Below, one piece after another: positions 34,904-41,755 of a stretch of 64,000 nucleotides of DNA. Source of the stretch: Crocosphaera sp. UHCC 0190 (GTDB lineage Bacteria; Cyanobacteriota; Cyanobacteriia; Cyanobacteriales; Microcystaceae). A program made the translations under genes and the position numbers. How positions within the stretch are numbered: the stretch's first letter is position 1; each line of letters begins with the position of its first letter. The stretch is taken from positions 1 through 64,000 of the forward strand of contig NZ_JAYGHP010000016.1 in NCBI RefSeq assembly GCF_034932065.1. The letters run 5' to 3'. The notes beneath the pieces were generated by a model. It searched no databases. It saw only the letters and a list, made by a program, of their open reading frames with translations, and was not told the DNA's origin.

Positions 34904-35125
34904 TTGATTATCCCCCGACTCAGGGGGATTTTTTTCTAACTCAGCAGCGATCGCTTTCCTACAAATTTCCTGCCAATCCTTGATCTTTCCTTCTTTGATA
35001 GCTAATTTCATCCTCGGAGGGAGCCTTAATTGTATGCGATCGCTACACGGCTCATCCCAGTCGTGCTTTTTCTCAAATTGGTATTTTTCTAAATCTGGAT
35101 TCCCCCCAGGCCGGCCACTTGGCAT
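34898..35125 (-). CDS. Ribbon-helix-helix-like DNA-binding protein, 75 aa
   Basis: SDRIQLRLPPRMKLAIKEGKIKDWQEICRKAIAAELEKN fits the RHH layout: strand (RIQLRLP), helix A, turn, helix B (WQEICRKAIAAELEK). The N-terminus is basic and glycine-rich (MPSGRPGGNPDLEKYQF). RHH proteins bind palindromic operators as dimers. Three CATGGC-type palindromes lie 33-112 bp upstream of its start, each one base from a TATAAT-like element, so autoregulation is likely. Confidence 0.62.
   Translation of the reverse strand: MPSGRPGGNPDLEKYQFEKKHDWDEPCSDRIQLRLPPRMKLAIKEGKIKDWQEICRKAIAAELEKNPPESGDNQS
34910..34936 (+). terminator. Intrinsic terminator
   Basis: ATCCCCC-GACTCA-GGGGGAT followed by TTTTTTTCT. It lies just after the plus-strand 98-aa gene, inside the last codons of the convergent RHH gene. 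It is the only member of the G5/C5 hairpin series followed by a T-run. Confidence 0.8.
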
Positions 35126-35150
35126 TTTTATTAAACCTCTCTTTTTGATA

Positions 35151-35171
35151 ATTATAACATGGCAGCCCCAT
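35151..35171 (-). promoter_or_regulatory. Promoter and imperfect operator for the RHH gene
   Basis: Minus strand: the operator half-site GCCATG (plus strand CATGGC at 35158-35163, other half degenerate CCCCAT), one base, then TATAAT (plus 35151-35156). The geometry is identical to that at 33580 and 35225. It lies about 26 bp upstream of the RHH gene start. Confidence 0.65.
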
Positions 35172-35191
35172 AAAAAATACTTATCCTATAA

Positions 35192-35204
35192 CATGGCAGC
35201 CATA
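35192..35204. promoter_or_regulatory. Operator CATGGCAGCCATA
   Basis: One mismatch from the perfect palindrome. On the minus strand it is followed after one base by TATAGG, a weak -10, so it may also drive or regulate the RHH gene. It is the middle of three operators. Confidence 0.62.
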
Positions 35205-35217
35205 CAAGATCCTGATT

Positions 35218-35244
35218 ATTATAGCATGGCAGCCATGTTATAAT
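35218..35244 (+). promoter_or_regulatory. Bidirectional promoter with perfect operator
   Basis: The palindrome CATGGCAGCCATG (35225-35237) is flanked by -10 elements on both sides: TATAAT at 35239-35244 on the plus strand and TATAAT (plus 35218-35223) on the minus strand. The plus-strand -35 would be TTATTA at 35216-35221, which is weak. It probably drives the operon starting at 35273. Confidence 0.7.
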
Positions 35245-35272
35245 AGAATCAGTTAAGTAAAGGAACCGACCA

Positions 35273-35479
35273 ATGACCAACAACGAAACCAGGCAAATCT
35301 TAAAAATAGCCCTTAGCGAGTTAAGGAAGATTCAAGAAGATCCCAATCATTTGAATGTTGACCAAGCGCAGGATTTATTCAGAGCCATTGAGAGCTTAGA
35401 GAGTCTTAATAATGACTTTCAGCTTATTACTGGTGCTGACATTGCAGTGGTTGATCAACTACTCAATTGCAGAAAGTAA
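35273..35479 (+). CDS. Hypothetical protein, 68 aa
   Basis: First gene after the bidirectional operator region, with AAAGGAACC before the ATG. A small helical acidic protein (LKIALSELRKIQEDPNHLNVDQAQDLFRAIESLESL). It is probably the promoter-proximal gene of the 35-41 kb operon. Family not recognised. Confidence 0.6.
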   Translation: MTNNETRQILKIALSELRKIQEDPNHLNVDQAQDLFRAIESLESLNNDFQLITGADIAVVDQLLNCRK

Positions 35480-35487
35480 AAAGTTTT

Positions 35488-35524
35488 AGCCGAGGCGGAA
35501 CCGACCAAAGCCCAGACCTCGGCT
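35488..35524 (+). repeat. Intergenic hairpin AGCCGAGG/CCTCGGCT
   Basis: An 8-bp inverted repeat (AGCCGAGG at 35488-35495, CCTCGGCT at 35517-35524) with a 21-nt loop, followed by TTTAA. It may attenuate transcription or process RNA after the first gene of the operon. Confidence 0.55.
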
Positions 35525-35558
35525 TTAACCCTCAATTAACAAATCAAAGGTAATCATC

Positions 35559-35885
35559 ATGGTACAACAAATCATCAAAACTTCCCCTCATGGAAGTTTC
35601 AAAGTAACGCAACTATGCGAAAACGTCGTCATCTGTGAAGACATCCATAATAAGCAGAAATGGGGCAATGAAACCGATACAAAGCCAGCCTTTACCGTTT
35701 ATGTAGGGTGCAAACGAGACGAAGCATCAGGATATATCAAGACCTTTCAAACTTTTTACAGGATTGAATGGTGCGAAGTTCGTAAGCCCAAATATCTCAA
35801 TGATTTTGAAGTAGAAATAAAAATACCAGGAATGCAAAGGGAAACAGATACTTACGCCTTTGGCCTTGATTATTTAGTTGATTAA
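35559..35885 (+). CDS. Hypothetical protein, 108 aa
   Basis: A soluble beta-rich protein (FKVTQLCENVVICEDIHNKQKWGNE, AFTVYVGCKRDEASGYIKTFQTFYRIEW). No motif is recognised. GGTAATCATC before ATG is the leader pattern seen in this operon. It lies between two hairpins. Confidence 0.6.
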   Translation: MVQQIIKTSPHGSFKVTQLCENVVICEDIHNKQKWGNETDTKPAFTVYVGCKRDEASGYIKTFQTFYRIEWCEVRKPKYLNDFEVEIKIPGMQRETDTYAFGLDYLVD

Positions 35886-35899
35886 AAACTCATAATTAT

Positions 35900-35915
35900 C
35901 CCCCTCTTTTGGGGG
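35900..35915 (+). repeat. Intergenic CCCCC/GGGGG hairpin 3
   Basis: CCCCC-TCTTTT-GGGGG located 12 bp after a stop codon, with no T-run behind it. Same series as 34560. Confidence 0.65.
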
Positions 35916-35943
35916 AATTACCCTCACATTCATGTAATCAATC

Positions 35944-36189
35944 ATGACCTATTTAGACTTAGCTCAACCCTGGTTAGAGTTGGAAGCCGAGCTTATAGCA
36001 GAGGATCAACATAACTGCTATATCAACGGTCAAAACGACGCTTTAACCCTTTTCAAACCCCAAGAACCTCATAACGAATCTTACATGATGGGATGGGAAG
36101 AAACGATGAAAAAGATTACAACGGGTGAAATTAAGCCCGAACTAATCAACAGTAATGAGTCAATCTATACATCAGATGAGGAATTTTAA
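35944..36189 (+). CDS. Hypothetical protein, 81 aa
   Basis: An acidic protein (LDLAQPWLELEAELIAEDQHNCYINGQNDALTLFKPQ) two bases upstream of ardA, so co-expressed with it. The family is unknown. Confidence 0.58.
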   Translation: MTYLDLAQPWLELEAELIAEDQHNCYINGQNDALTLFKPQEPHNESYMMGWEETMKKITTGEIKPELINSNESIYTSDEEF

Positions 36190-36191
36190 CC

Positions 36192-36710
36192 ATGAATGAA
36201 ACCCCTAAGATTTATGTTGCTTGTTTAGCCGCTTACAACAATGGACATTTACACGGTGAATGGATTGATTGTGACCAAGATGCTGAAGACATCTATGCAG
36301 AGATTAAAGAGATGTTAAAAACTTCCCCCGTCCGACATTTTGAATCTTGTGAAGAATGGGCGATCCATGATTACGAAAACTGGCATGAGATTAAACTTCA
36401 TGAATATGAATCAATCGAAAAAGTAGCAGAATTAGGTCAAGCAATCAAAAAACACGGGGCAGCGATAGCCGCTTATTATGCCCACTTTAAAAGTTTAGAA
36501 AATTTTGAAGATTATTCTCAAGGAGAATATGAAAGTGAGGAGGATTTTGTCAAGAATTACTTAACAGAAAATGGTACTTTTGAAGCCATTGAAAAGCTTG
36601 GACTATACACATCTTATATAGATTGTGAAGCCATAGCCCGTGACTGGTTTTGTAGTGATTATGTGAGCTTAGAATCAGACGGAAAGACTTACATTTTTAC
36701 TAATCATTAA
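36192..36710 (+). CDS. ardA: Antirestriction protein ArdA
   Basis: 172 aa, normal ArdA length. IYVACLAAYNNGHLHGEWID at the N-terminus and EEWAIHDYENWHEIKLHEYESIEKVAELGQAI are the ArdA landmarks; the second contains the acidic antirestriction motif. Acidic throughout. ArdA mimics bent B-DNA and blocks type I restriction enzymes, protecting incoming plasmids or transposons. Its presence supports a mobile origin for this operon. Confidence 0.88.
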   Translation: MNETPKIYVACLAAYNNGHLHGEWIDCDQDAEDIYAEIKEMLKTSPVRHFESCEEWAIHDYENWHEIKLHEYESIEKVAELGQAIKKHGAAIAAYYAHFKSLENFEDYSQGEYESEEDFVKNYLTENGTFEAIEKLGLYTSYIDCEAIARDWFCSDYVSLESDGKTYIFTNH

Positions 36711-36715
36711 TCATC

Positions 36716-36737
36716 ATTCCCCCTTAATTGGGGGAAA
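36716..36737 (+). repeat. Intergenic CCCCC/GGGGG hairpin 4
   Basis: TTCCCCC-TTAATT-GGGGGAA directly after ardA, with no T-run. Confidence 0.65.
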
Positions 36738-36762
36738 TTAACAACAATTTTGAGAGGTAATC

Positions 36763-36954
36763 ATGAAATATTGGGCAATCTTAGATCAGGATAATCGAGT
36801 AATTGGTGAGTGGTTAGGCCCTACTCATTGGGTAAAGATTTTTGAGAAAAAATCAGAAGCTAAGCAAACAGCAATTAGTCTCAATATTCCTAAGTTTCAA
36901 ATAGTCGATGCTGTTACAGCAATGCAACAAAAACCTAGTCAATTATCTCAGTAA
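36763..36954 (+). CDS. Hypothetical protein, 63 aa
   Basis: GAGGTAATC lies before the ATG. KYWAILDQDNRVIGEWLGPTHWVKIFEKKSEAKQTAISLN has a beta-beta-alpha look. Unknown family, part of the operon. Confidence 0.55.
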   Translation: MKYWAILDQDNRVIGEWLGPTHWVKIFEKKSEAKQTAISLNIPKFQIVDAVTAMQQKPSQLSQ

Positions 36955-36969
36955 TCAGGAGAAAGTAAA

Positions 36970-37617
36970 ATGATTAAAACTTTGGACACCATCAAATATG
37001 CAGCCCTAGCTATTCTCAAGAAAGTAGCTGTTAAAATCCTTAACTTTAAACTCTTAGGAAAAGGTCAAACCCCTTGGGCTTATTATGAAGATAAACAGGG
37101 TAAAAAACGGGCAACATTTCTTAAAAAGTCTGAGTTTAATGGGTATGCTTGGAATGATAATTATACCGAAGTAACCAACTTAGAAACAGGGGAAGTTTAT
37201 CAGGTTAATAGTAATTCCTGTACCTGTAAAGATTGGTTTTATCGGGTAAAAACTGGTAAAAAACCTCAATGTAAACATCAGATAATGAGGTCAGAATATG
37301 TCAATGATTTTGAGATTAATGATCAAGACTTACCCCCTGGTTGTTTTACTCGTAAATATGAGAACCCCAAATCAATTGAATATCGTTTATATGCTTGGGT
37401 GAGGAAGTTCAACGGGGAAGAATATTATCCTGAAGCTGAAGAAATTGGGAGTCTTATTAAAACTCAGTTTTCCGGGTTAGAAGCTTGGACAAAAACGGCG
37501 ATTAATGGGATTAATTTTGAGTCTGTTAATGATGCTGTTAACTATCTTTTAAGGAAAGCCAACATTAACTTAAAAGAGACAGAACAAGCTTACCAATACG
37601 CAGAATTAGGATTTTAA
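36970..37617 (+). CDS. SWIM zinc-finger protein
   Basis: 215 aa. CTCKDWFYRVKTGKKPQCKH (residues ~86-105) is a CxC...CxH SWIM motif, a zinc-binding module that contacts DNA or proteins. A basic N-terminal stretch and a helical C-terminus flank it. GGAG lies 10 bp before ATG. In this setting it is probably a DNA-handling accessory protein. Confidence 0.7.
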   Translation: MIKTLDTIKYAALAILKKVAVKILNFKLLGKGQTPWAYYEDKQGKKRATFLKKSEFNGYAWNDNYTEVTNLETGEVYQVNSNSCTCKDWFYRVKTGKKPQCKHQIMRSEYVNDFEINDQDLPPGCFTRKYENPKSIEYRLYAWVRKFNGEEYYPEAEEIGSLIKTQFSGLEAWTKTAINGINFESVNDAVNYLLRKANINLKETEQAYQYAELGF

Positions 37618-37663
37618 ATCTTAATCCTGATTATCCTTTAATCTTAGTCTGAGGAACTTAAAA

Positions 37664-38026
37664 ATGAGTCAACAACATAAATTTATGGCTTACGAACGCT
37701 TTCATTTCAACCCCAAAAAACACACTGTATACATAGGAAAAGAGGATGAACCTATCAATGCTTATCACATTCATGCTCCCCTATTAGCCTTAATCAAACG
37801 TTTCTGCTTAGGAAAAATGAGGATTAAATATGATGGATTTTACTGTTTAGATTTTGCGGTAAATATTGAACAGTTTTATCATCCTTATCTTGCCCATTTT
37901 GATTGGATTTGTCGGGCTTATAATGTCCCCCATCAATTGCTAAAAGACTTTGACCAAGAATTAGTCAATGAAAGGACAAAACTCCGAGCCAAGCAACCTC
38001 AACCTATGAATATTGACGATTTTTAA
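37664..38026 (+). CDS. Hypothetical protein, 120 aa
   Basis: His- and aromatic-rich soluble protein (MAYERFHFNPKKHTVYIGKEDEPINAYHIHAP, FYCLDFAVNIEQFYHPYLAHFDWICRAY). No known motif. It lies in the same operon as the SWIM gene. Confidence 0.58.
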   Translation: MSQQHKFMAYERFHFNPKKHTVYIGKEDEPINAYHIHAPLLALIKRFCLGKMRIKYDGFYCLDFAVNIEQFYHPYLAHFDWICRAYNVPHQLLKDFDQELVNERTKLRAKQPQPMNIDDF

Positions 38027-38033
38027 TTAATCA

Positions 38034-38055
38034 ATTGGGGGATTATTCCCCCAAT
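38034..38055 (+). repeat. Intergenic GGGGG/CCCCC hairpin 5
   Basis: ATTGGGGG-ATTATT-CCCCCAAT, an 8-bp perfect stem between two genes, without a T-run. Confidence 0.68.
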
Positions 38056-38080
38056 CATTACCTATCATGGAGAATTTAAA

Positions 38081-38986
38081 ATGTCTGAAATCATCGCGCA
38101 TTCCCATAGCGAGCAAACCTCACAGGGGTCGCTCATTAAAATTGAAAACACAGAAGCCCTTGAATTAACAAAGGCTCATTATCAAATAATGACAGCTTTT
38201 GTTAAGGGACAAATGAAAGAAAACACAGACTATGGGATAATTCCTGGCACCAATGGCAAGCCAACGCTATTAAAACCAGGGGCAGAAAAGTTATGTCGAT
38301 TATTAAATCTTAGACCTACTTTTCAACTAATCAGTTCAATAGTTGATTTTGAAAAACCGACCTTTTACTATCACTATCAATGCAGTCTTTATCATAATAG
38401 TGAATTAGTGGGACAAGGGGACGGAAGCTGTAACAGTTATGAAAAAAAATACCGTTACAGAAAAGCTGAATTAACTTGTCCTAGTTGTGGTCAACCTACC
38501 GTTATTAAGGGTAAAGCAGAATATGGCGGCGGTTATGTTTGTTATAAGAAAAAAGGCGGTTGTGGGGCAAAATTCCGAGATGATGATGAAGAAATTACTA
38601 GCCAAGCTGTAGGGTTAATTGAAAATCCTGACATCTTCGATCAAGTCAATACCATTCAGAAAATGGCCGAGAAAAGAGCTTTAATTGCTGCTGTTTTATG
38701 TACCGTTGGGGCTTCGGAATTCTTTACCCAAGACTTAGAAGATATGGACTTTGATGAATCACCTCAAAAGACAAGGATATTTAAAAATGTTACCCCCAAT
38801 CAAACTCAATCATCTTCTAATAATCTCCCAGGAAAAAGCCAAAAAGACTGGTTTGAATTGGGAAAAAAAGATGCACTACTTGGGGAAGAAATGAAATATC
38901 CCAAGGTTAAACCTTATACCGATGGTTATTTTGAAGGAGAAAAACAGAAAAAACTCAATGAACTTGAACAAGACATTGAATTTTAA
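38081..38986 (+). CDS. Phage/plasmid recombination-type protein with zinc ribbon
   Basis: 301 aa. MKENTDYGIIPGTNGKPTLLKPGAEKLCRLLNL, LVGQGDGSCNSYEKKYRYR and KMAEKRALIAAVLCTVGASEFFTQDLEDM are conserved blocks of a protein group found next to Gp157-like and HNH genes in phages and plasmids. A four-Cys insertion (CPSCGQP...CYKKKGGCGAKF) forms a ribbon. I suspect a single-strand-annealing role by context, but I cannot name the family with certainty. Confidence 0.6.
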   Translation: MSEIIAHSHSEQTSQGSLIKIENTEALELTKAHYQIMTAFVKGQMKENTDYGIIPGTNGKPTLLKPGAEKLCRLLNLRPTFQLISSIVDFEKPTFYYHYQCSLYHNSELVGQGDGSCNSYEKKYRYRKAELTCPSCGQPTVIKGKAEYGGGYVCYKKKGGCGAKFRDDDEEITSQAVGLIENPDIFDQVNTIQKMAEKRALIAAVLCTVGASEFFTQDLEDMDFDESPQKTRIFKNVTPNQTQSSSNNLPGKSQKDWFELGKKDALLGEEMKYPKVKPYTDGYFEGEKQKKLNELEQDIEF

Positions 38987-38992
38987 TCCATC

Positions 38993-39010
38993 AGGGGGAA
39001 AAGTCCCCCT
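38993..39010 (+). repeat. Intergenic GGGGG/CCCCC hairpin 6
   Basis: AGGGGG-AAAAGT-CCCCCT directly after a stop codon, without a T-run. Confidence 0.65.
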
Positions 39011-39045
39011 CATAAACTTCACTTCATTAATCAAGGATTTTTACA

Positions 39046-39576
39046 ATGGAAAACGCTAGACTTTGGGAACTTTCTAACGAAATAGTCGAACTTGAAAGCT
39101 TAATTGATGAGATAGAAGACTGTGAAGATTTAACTGAATCTGAGAAAGAAGTTAGACTTAATCATGTCTTTTCTGAATGGCTTAACAGTGATTCAAAGTT
39201 TAATGAAAAGGCGGAAAAAGTAGCGCATTTCATTAAATATTTAGAAGCTGTTACAGAAGCCCGCCAAGCTGAAGCTAAACGCCTTAAAACTTTAGCAGAA
39301 ACCAGCGAGAAACAAGCAACAAAATTACGGGAATATTTAGCTAAAGAAATGCTACGAGTTGATAAACGAAAAGTAGAGGGAGTGACTTGTAAACTCTCAA
39401 TGAGACGTAAACAACCCCGCATCTGTTTAAATGTTGAACCCGAACAATTACCCAGTGAATACCAACGGGTAAAAATAGAAGCCAATATGACAGAAATTCG
39501 GAAAGCTTTGAAAGGTAAAAAGCTTGATTGGGCTTTCTTGAGTGAATCAATTGAATACAGTTTGATGATTAAATAG
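39046..39576 (+). CDS. Siphovirus Gp157-family protein
   Basis: 176 aa. A long coiled coil (KAEKVAHFIKYLEAVTEARQAEAKRLKTLAETSEKQATKLREYLAKEML) is followed by VEGVTCKLSMRRKQPRICLN and VKIEANMTEIRKALKGKKLDWAFLSES. This is the Gp157 arrangement. Phages use such proteins in replication or recombination modules beside annealing proteins, as here. Confidence 0.85.
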   Translation: MENARLWELSNEIVELESLIDEIEDCEDLTESEKEVRLNHVFSEWLNSDSKFNEKAEKVAHFIKYLEAVTEARQAEAKRLKTLAETSEKQATKLREYLAKEMLRVDKRKVEGVTCKLSMRRKQPRICLNVEPEQLPSEYQRVKIEANMTEIRKALKGKKLDWAFLSESIEYSLMIK

Positions 39577-39585
39577 GAGCAATAA

Positions 39586-39810
39586 ATGTATTATTTTCTT
39601 AATTGGCAATTTTTGGGAGAAGTACAAAGAAGATTGAAAAGTCGTGATGTAATTACTTTTACCAAAAAGGATGTAACAGTGCGATTCAGATATACTCATC
39701 ACCCCAAAAACTGGGATGGAAGCGGTGGTAATTACTACTCAGAAAGTCAATCATTAGAAATGATGGTTTGGTGGAAAGGACAAGATCCTCGATACACGAA
39801 TTGGCATTAA
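39586..39810 (+). CDS. Hypothetical protein, 74 aa
   Basis: GGAGCAATAA before ATG. FLNWQFLGEVQRRLKSRDVITFTKKDVTVRFRYTHHPKNWDG is a basic beta-rich protein. No recognised family. Confidence 0.55.
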   Translation: MYYFLNWQFLGEVQRRLKSRDVITFTKKDVTVRFRYTHHPKNWDGSGGNYYSESQSLEMMVWWKGQDPRYTNWH

Positions 39811-39821
39811 TTAATAGTAAT

Positions 39822-39837
39822 GGGGGATAGTTCCCCC
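39822..39837 (+). repeat. Intergenic GGGGG/CCCCC hairpin 7
   Basis: GGGGG-ATAGTT-CCCCC, immediately followed by AGGAGG, so the hairpin sits against the ribosome-binding site of the next gene. Confidence 0.68.
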
Positions 39838-39847
39838 AGGAGGAACA

Positions 39848-40192
39848 ATGAATGTCAAACAGTTAGAATTAAACCTGAAAAATCTCAACACAGATAAAAG
39901 CTTGAGAAGCATTGAAAACTTTCTAAATAGAGAGACAAAAACAGAGCAAAGGGTGAAAATATTAACCCAAGATAGGGATGATTTATTAGTCAGAATAGCC
40001 CACCTACAAAATCAACTTAATGCCCAATATGACCCCATGCACAAAGACGCTTTATCCTTACAGAACAAACTTGAAGAAAGGATCAATCAACTAGAGAAAG
40101 AATGTGATTATCAACAACGGGAAATCTATCGATTAAGTCAAGAAAATAAGAGATTGATTCATCAGTTAGAAGACCTAAAAAAAAACAATTAA
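39848..40192 (+). CDS. Coiled-coil protein, ends on a slippery A tract
   Basis: 114 aa from an ATG with AGGAGGAAC upstream. Almost entirely coiled coil (TQDRDDLLVRIAHLQNQL, KLEERINQLEKECDYQQREIYRL). The last codons are CTA AAA AAA AAC AAT TAA, a run of nine A containing the A-AAA-AAA heptamer. A -1 slip there would extend the protein by about 57 residues (see next entry). Function unknown. Confidence 0.6.
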   Translation: MNVKQLELNLKNLNTDKSLRSIENFLNRETKTEQRVKILTQDRDDLLVRIAHLQNQLNAQYDPMHKDALSLQNKLEERINQLEKECDYQQREIYRLSQENKRLIHQLEDLKKNN

Positions 40193-40365
40193 CCATTCAA
40201 TTAGGTGATGTTGTTACAGTAGGTAATCAGGCAGGATTAGTATGTACAATTCGAGGAAAAACCATTATTGTCAGACGATTTCGCTTTACACCAGGGGGAC
40301 AATGGAGAGGCTGTTTTGATAGCCAATATCCACTCTTATTTAGTTCAAGTAGCATCAGAAACTGA
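40193..40365 (+). other. Start-less frame downstream of the slippery site, possible -1 extension
   Basis: In the -1 frame after the A tract the sequence reads QLTIQLGDVVTVGNQAGLVC, then TIRGKTIIVRRFRFTPGGQW and RGCFDSQYPLLFSSSSIRN, stop at 40363-40365. It looks like a genuine beta-barrel-type domain but has no ATG, GTG or TTG before LGDVV. It could be expressed by frameshifting from the coiled-coil gene, or be a broken gene. Confidence 0.5.
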
Positions 40366-40471
40366 GATTAATTCGATACACAATCAAGCGATTAGAGCCG
40401 TTAATTTTTATCGGTTTGCTGTTCCTAGAAAAATCTTTTTAATGATTACAGGAGGAGAAGATCATGAGTAA
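40268..40471 (+). CDS. Hypothetical small protein, uncertain start
   Basis: TTG-initiated frame of 67 codons ending GEDHE, overlapping the HNH gene start by 8 bp. The second half (SETEINSIHNQAIRAVNFYRFAVPRKIFLMI) looks coding, while the first half overlaps the frame at 40193. The true start may be later. Weakly supported. Confidence 0.35.
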   Translation: MSDDFALHQGDNGEAVLIANIHSYLVQVASETEINSIHNQAIRAVNFYRFAVPRKIFLMITGGEDHE

Positions 40472-41066
40472 ATTTCCTTGGTTATTATTCCATCCTAATA
40501 TTCCTAAACCTTTGCATGGTTTAGCTCCCAGAGTAATTAAAGGTGATCAATGGTGGAACCAAACAAAACGAGAAGCAAAAGCTAAACTTAATCAACATTG
40601 TTGGTCCTGTGGTGTTCATAAATATGATGCTAAATATCATCATTGGTTAGAAGCTCACGAATGTTATTCTATCAACTATGGTAAAGCTGAAGTCAAATAT
40701 GTAGGTACTTGCGCTTTATGTCATGCTTGTCATAATTATATTCATGATGGGAGAATGCAAATGATCGTCGGTTCTCCTGACTTTCCTCATCAAAAATATG
40801 TTAATATCATTCAACACGGAGAAACCGTTTTAAAACAATGGTTTAAATTAAAAGGATGGCAGTGGAAAGGTTATAAAAAAGCTTATGAACCCTTCTGTCC
40901 TTATTATGATATCTATCCTAATTTACCCCCATTTTCTGATAAAATAGAATGGATTGAAGGAGAAGGTCAGGCAAACTGGAATGATTATCATTTAATTGTT
41001 GATGGGAAACGATACGAAGCCAAGCATAAAAGTTATGAAGATTGGTTACGATTTTATCAAAAATAA
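40464..41066 (+). CDS. HNH-type endonuclease
   Basis: 200 aa. CWSCGVHKYDAKYHHWLEAHECYSINYGKAEV holds a CxxC pair and the HE(C) catalytic start, and CALCHACHNYIHDGRM supplies the second CxxC and the HNxxH end. It has the phage/plasmid HNH arrangement with a structural Zn. AGGAGGAGA lies 6 bp before the ATG. Last gene of the operon. Confidence 0.75.
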   Translation: MSKFPWLLFHPNIPKPLHGLAPRVIKGDQWWNQTKREAKAKLNQHCWSCGVHKYDAKYHHWLEAHECYSINYGKAEVKYVGTCALCHACHNYIHDGRMQMIVGSPDFPHQKYVNIIQHGETVLKQWFKLKGWQWKGYKKAYEPFCPYYDIYPNLPPFSDKIEWIEGEGQANWNDYHLIVDGKRYEAKHKSYEDWLRFYQK

Positions 41067-41099
41067 CTTAATTTTTTAGTGAGTTAATCAATAAGAATA

Positions 41100-41255
41100 G
41101 GGACCCGCCGGAAATGGTTGCTTCGCAGTTATTTCGCCTCCGTTCGTCCCTCTCTCCGGCTAGTTGGCTCCGCATCCGCTACGCATCCGGCTCCCCACCC
41201 CCCCAAGCTTATCGGTGAGATACCCGCCCCCCCCGCGTGGGGGGGCTGTTCTTAT
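41100..41255. repeat. GC-rich repeat block
   Basis: CTCCGTTCG, CTCTCCGGCTAG, CTCCGCATCCGCTACGCATC and CCCCCCGCGTGGGGGG occur between the HNH gene and the next gene. They are related to the GC-rich repeats at 32845-33165. No coding sense is seen; the open frame through it is an artefact of composition. Confidence 0.55.
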
Positions 41256-41394
41256 AAGATTGGTTAAGGTTCTCAGAGGTAAAGCTCGTCAAGTCCATCA
41301 TATTTTCGACGATAAAATAAAAATGCTAGACATAATTATATTCACCACAATCATCTTAAAAAGCAACGGATATCCTCAATCAGTCTGTGCTACA

Positions 41395-41712
41395 ATGATG
41401 ACCAGAGAAGAAGAAAAAAAGCTAGAGTTTTTGATAGAAACAGCATCATCTGCTGAAATCGGTAATTTTATATATAAACATAGTGTATGTGCTTACACGG
41501 CCGAGGATCACTCAGCTTCAATTATGTTTCATTTAATTGATTCAGATACTGATGGAAAGATTAAAACTTTTTATGATATGAGTCCCGGCTATCGAGGCGG
41601 CAAAATGCCAGGCGATGACATTACCAAAGACTATGCTAAGAAACTACTAACAGATAAGCTAGACTTGGATGATCCTTTCTGTCCTTATCCCGACAATACT
41701 TCCGACTGCTGA
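41395..41712 (+). CDS. Hypothetical protein, about 105 aa
   Basis: Start taken at the first of the two Met codons (MMTREEEKKLEFLIE); an ATG at 41323 in the same frame would add a hydrophobic stretch (MLDIIIFTTIILKSNG) that could be a signal. The body reads KHSVCAYTAEDHSASIMFHLID and MSPGYRGGKMPGDDITKDYA. Unknown family. Confidence 0.5.
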   Translation: MMTREEEKKLEFLIETASSAEIGNFIYKHSVCAYTAEDHSASIMFHLIDSDTDGKIKTFYDMSPGYRGGKMPGDDITKDYAKKLLTDKLDLDDPFCPYPDNTSDC

Positions 41713-41755
41713 CAATACTAATAGAAGAAGACCATAAAAATACTCAAACCTCATT

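Noticed and set aside
41164-41394. Upstream extension of the 41395 gene
   Set aside because: It runs through a GC-rich repeat block and encodes a proline/arginine-rich peptide with no coding signal.
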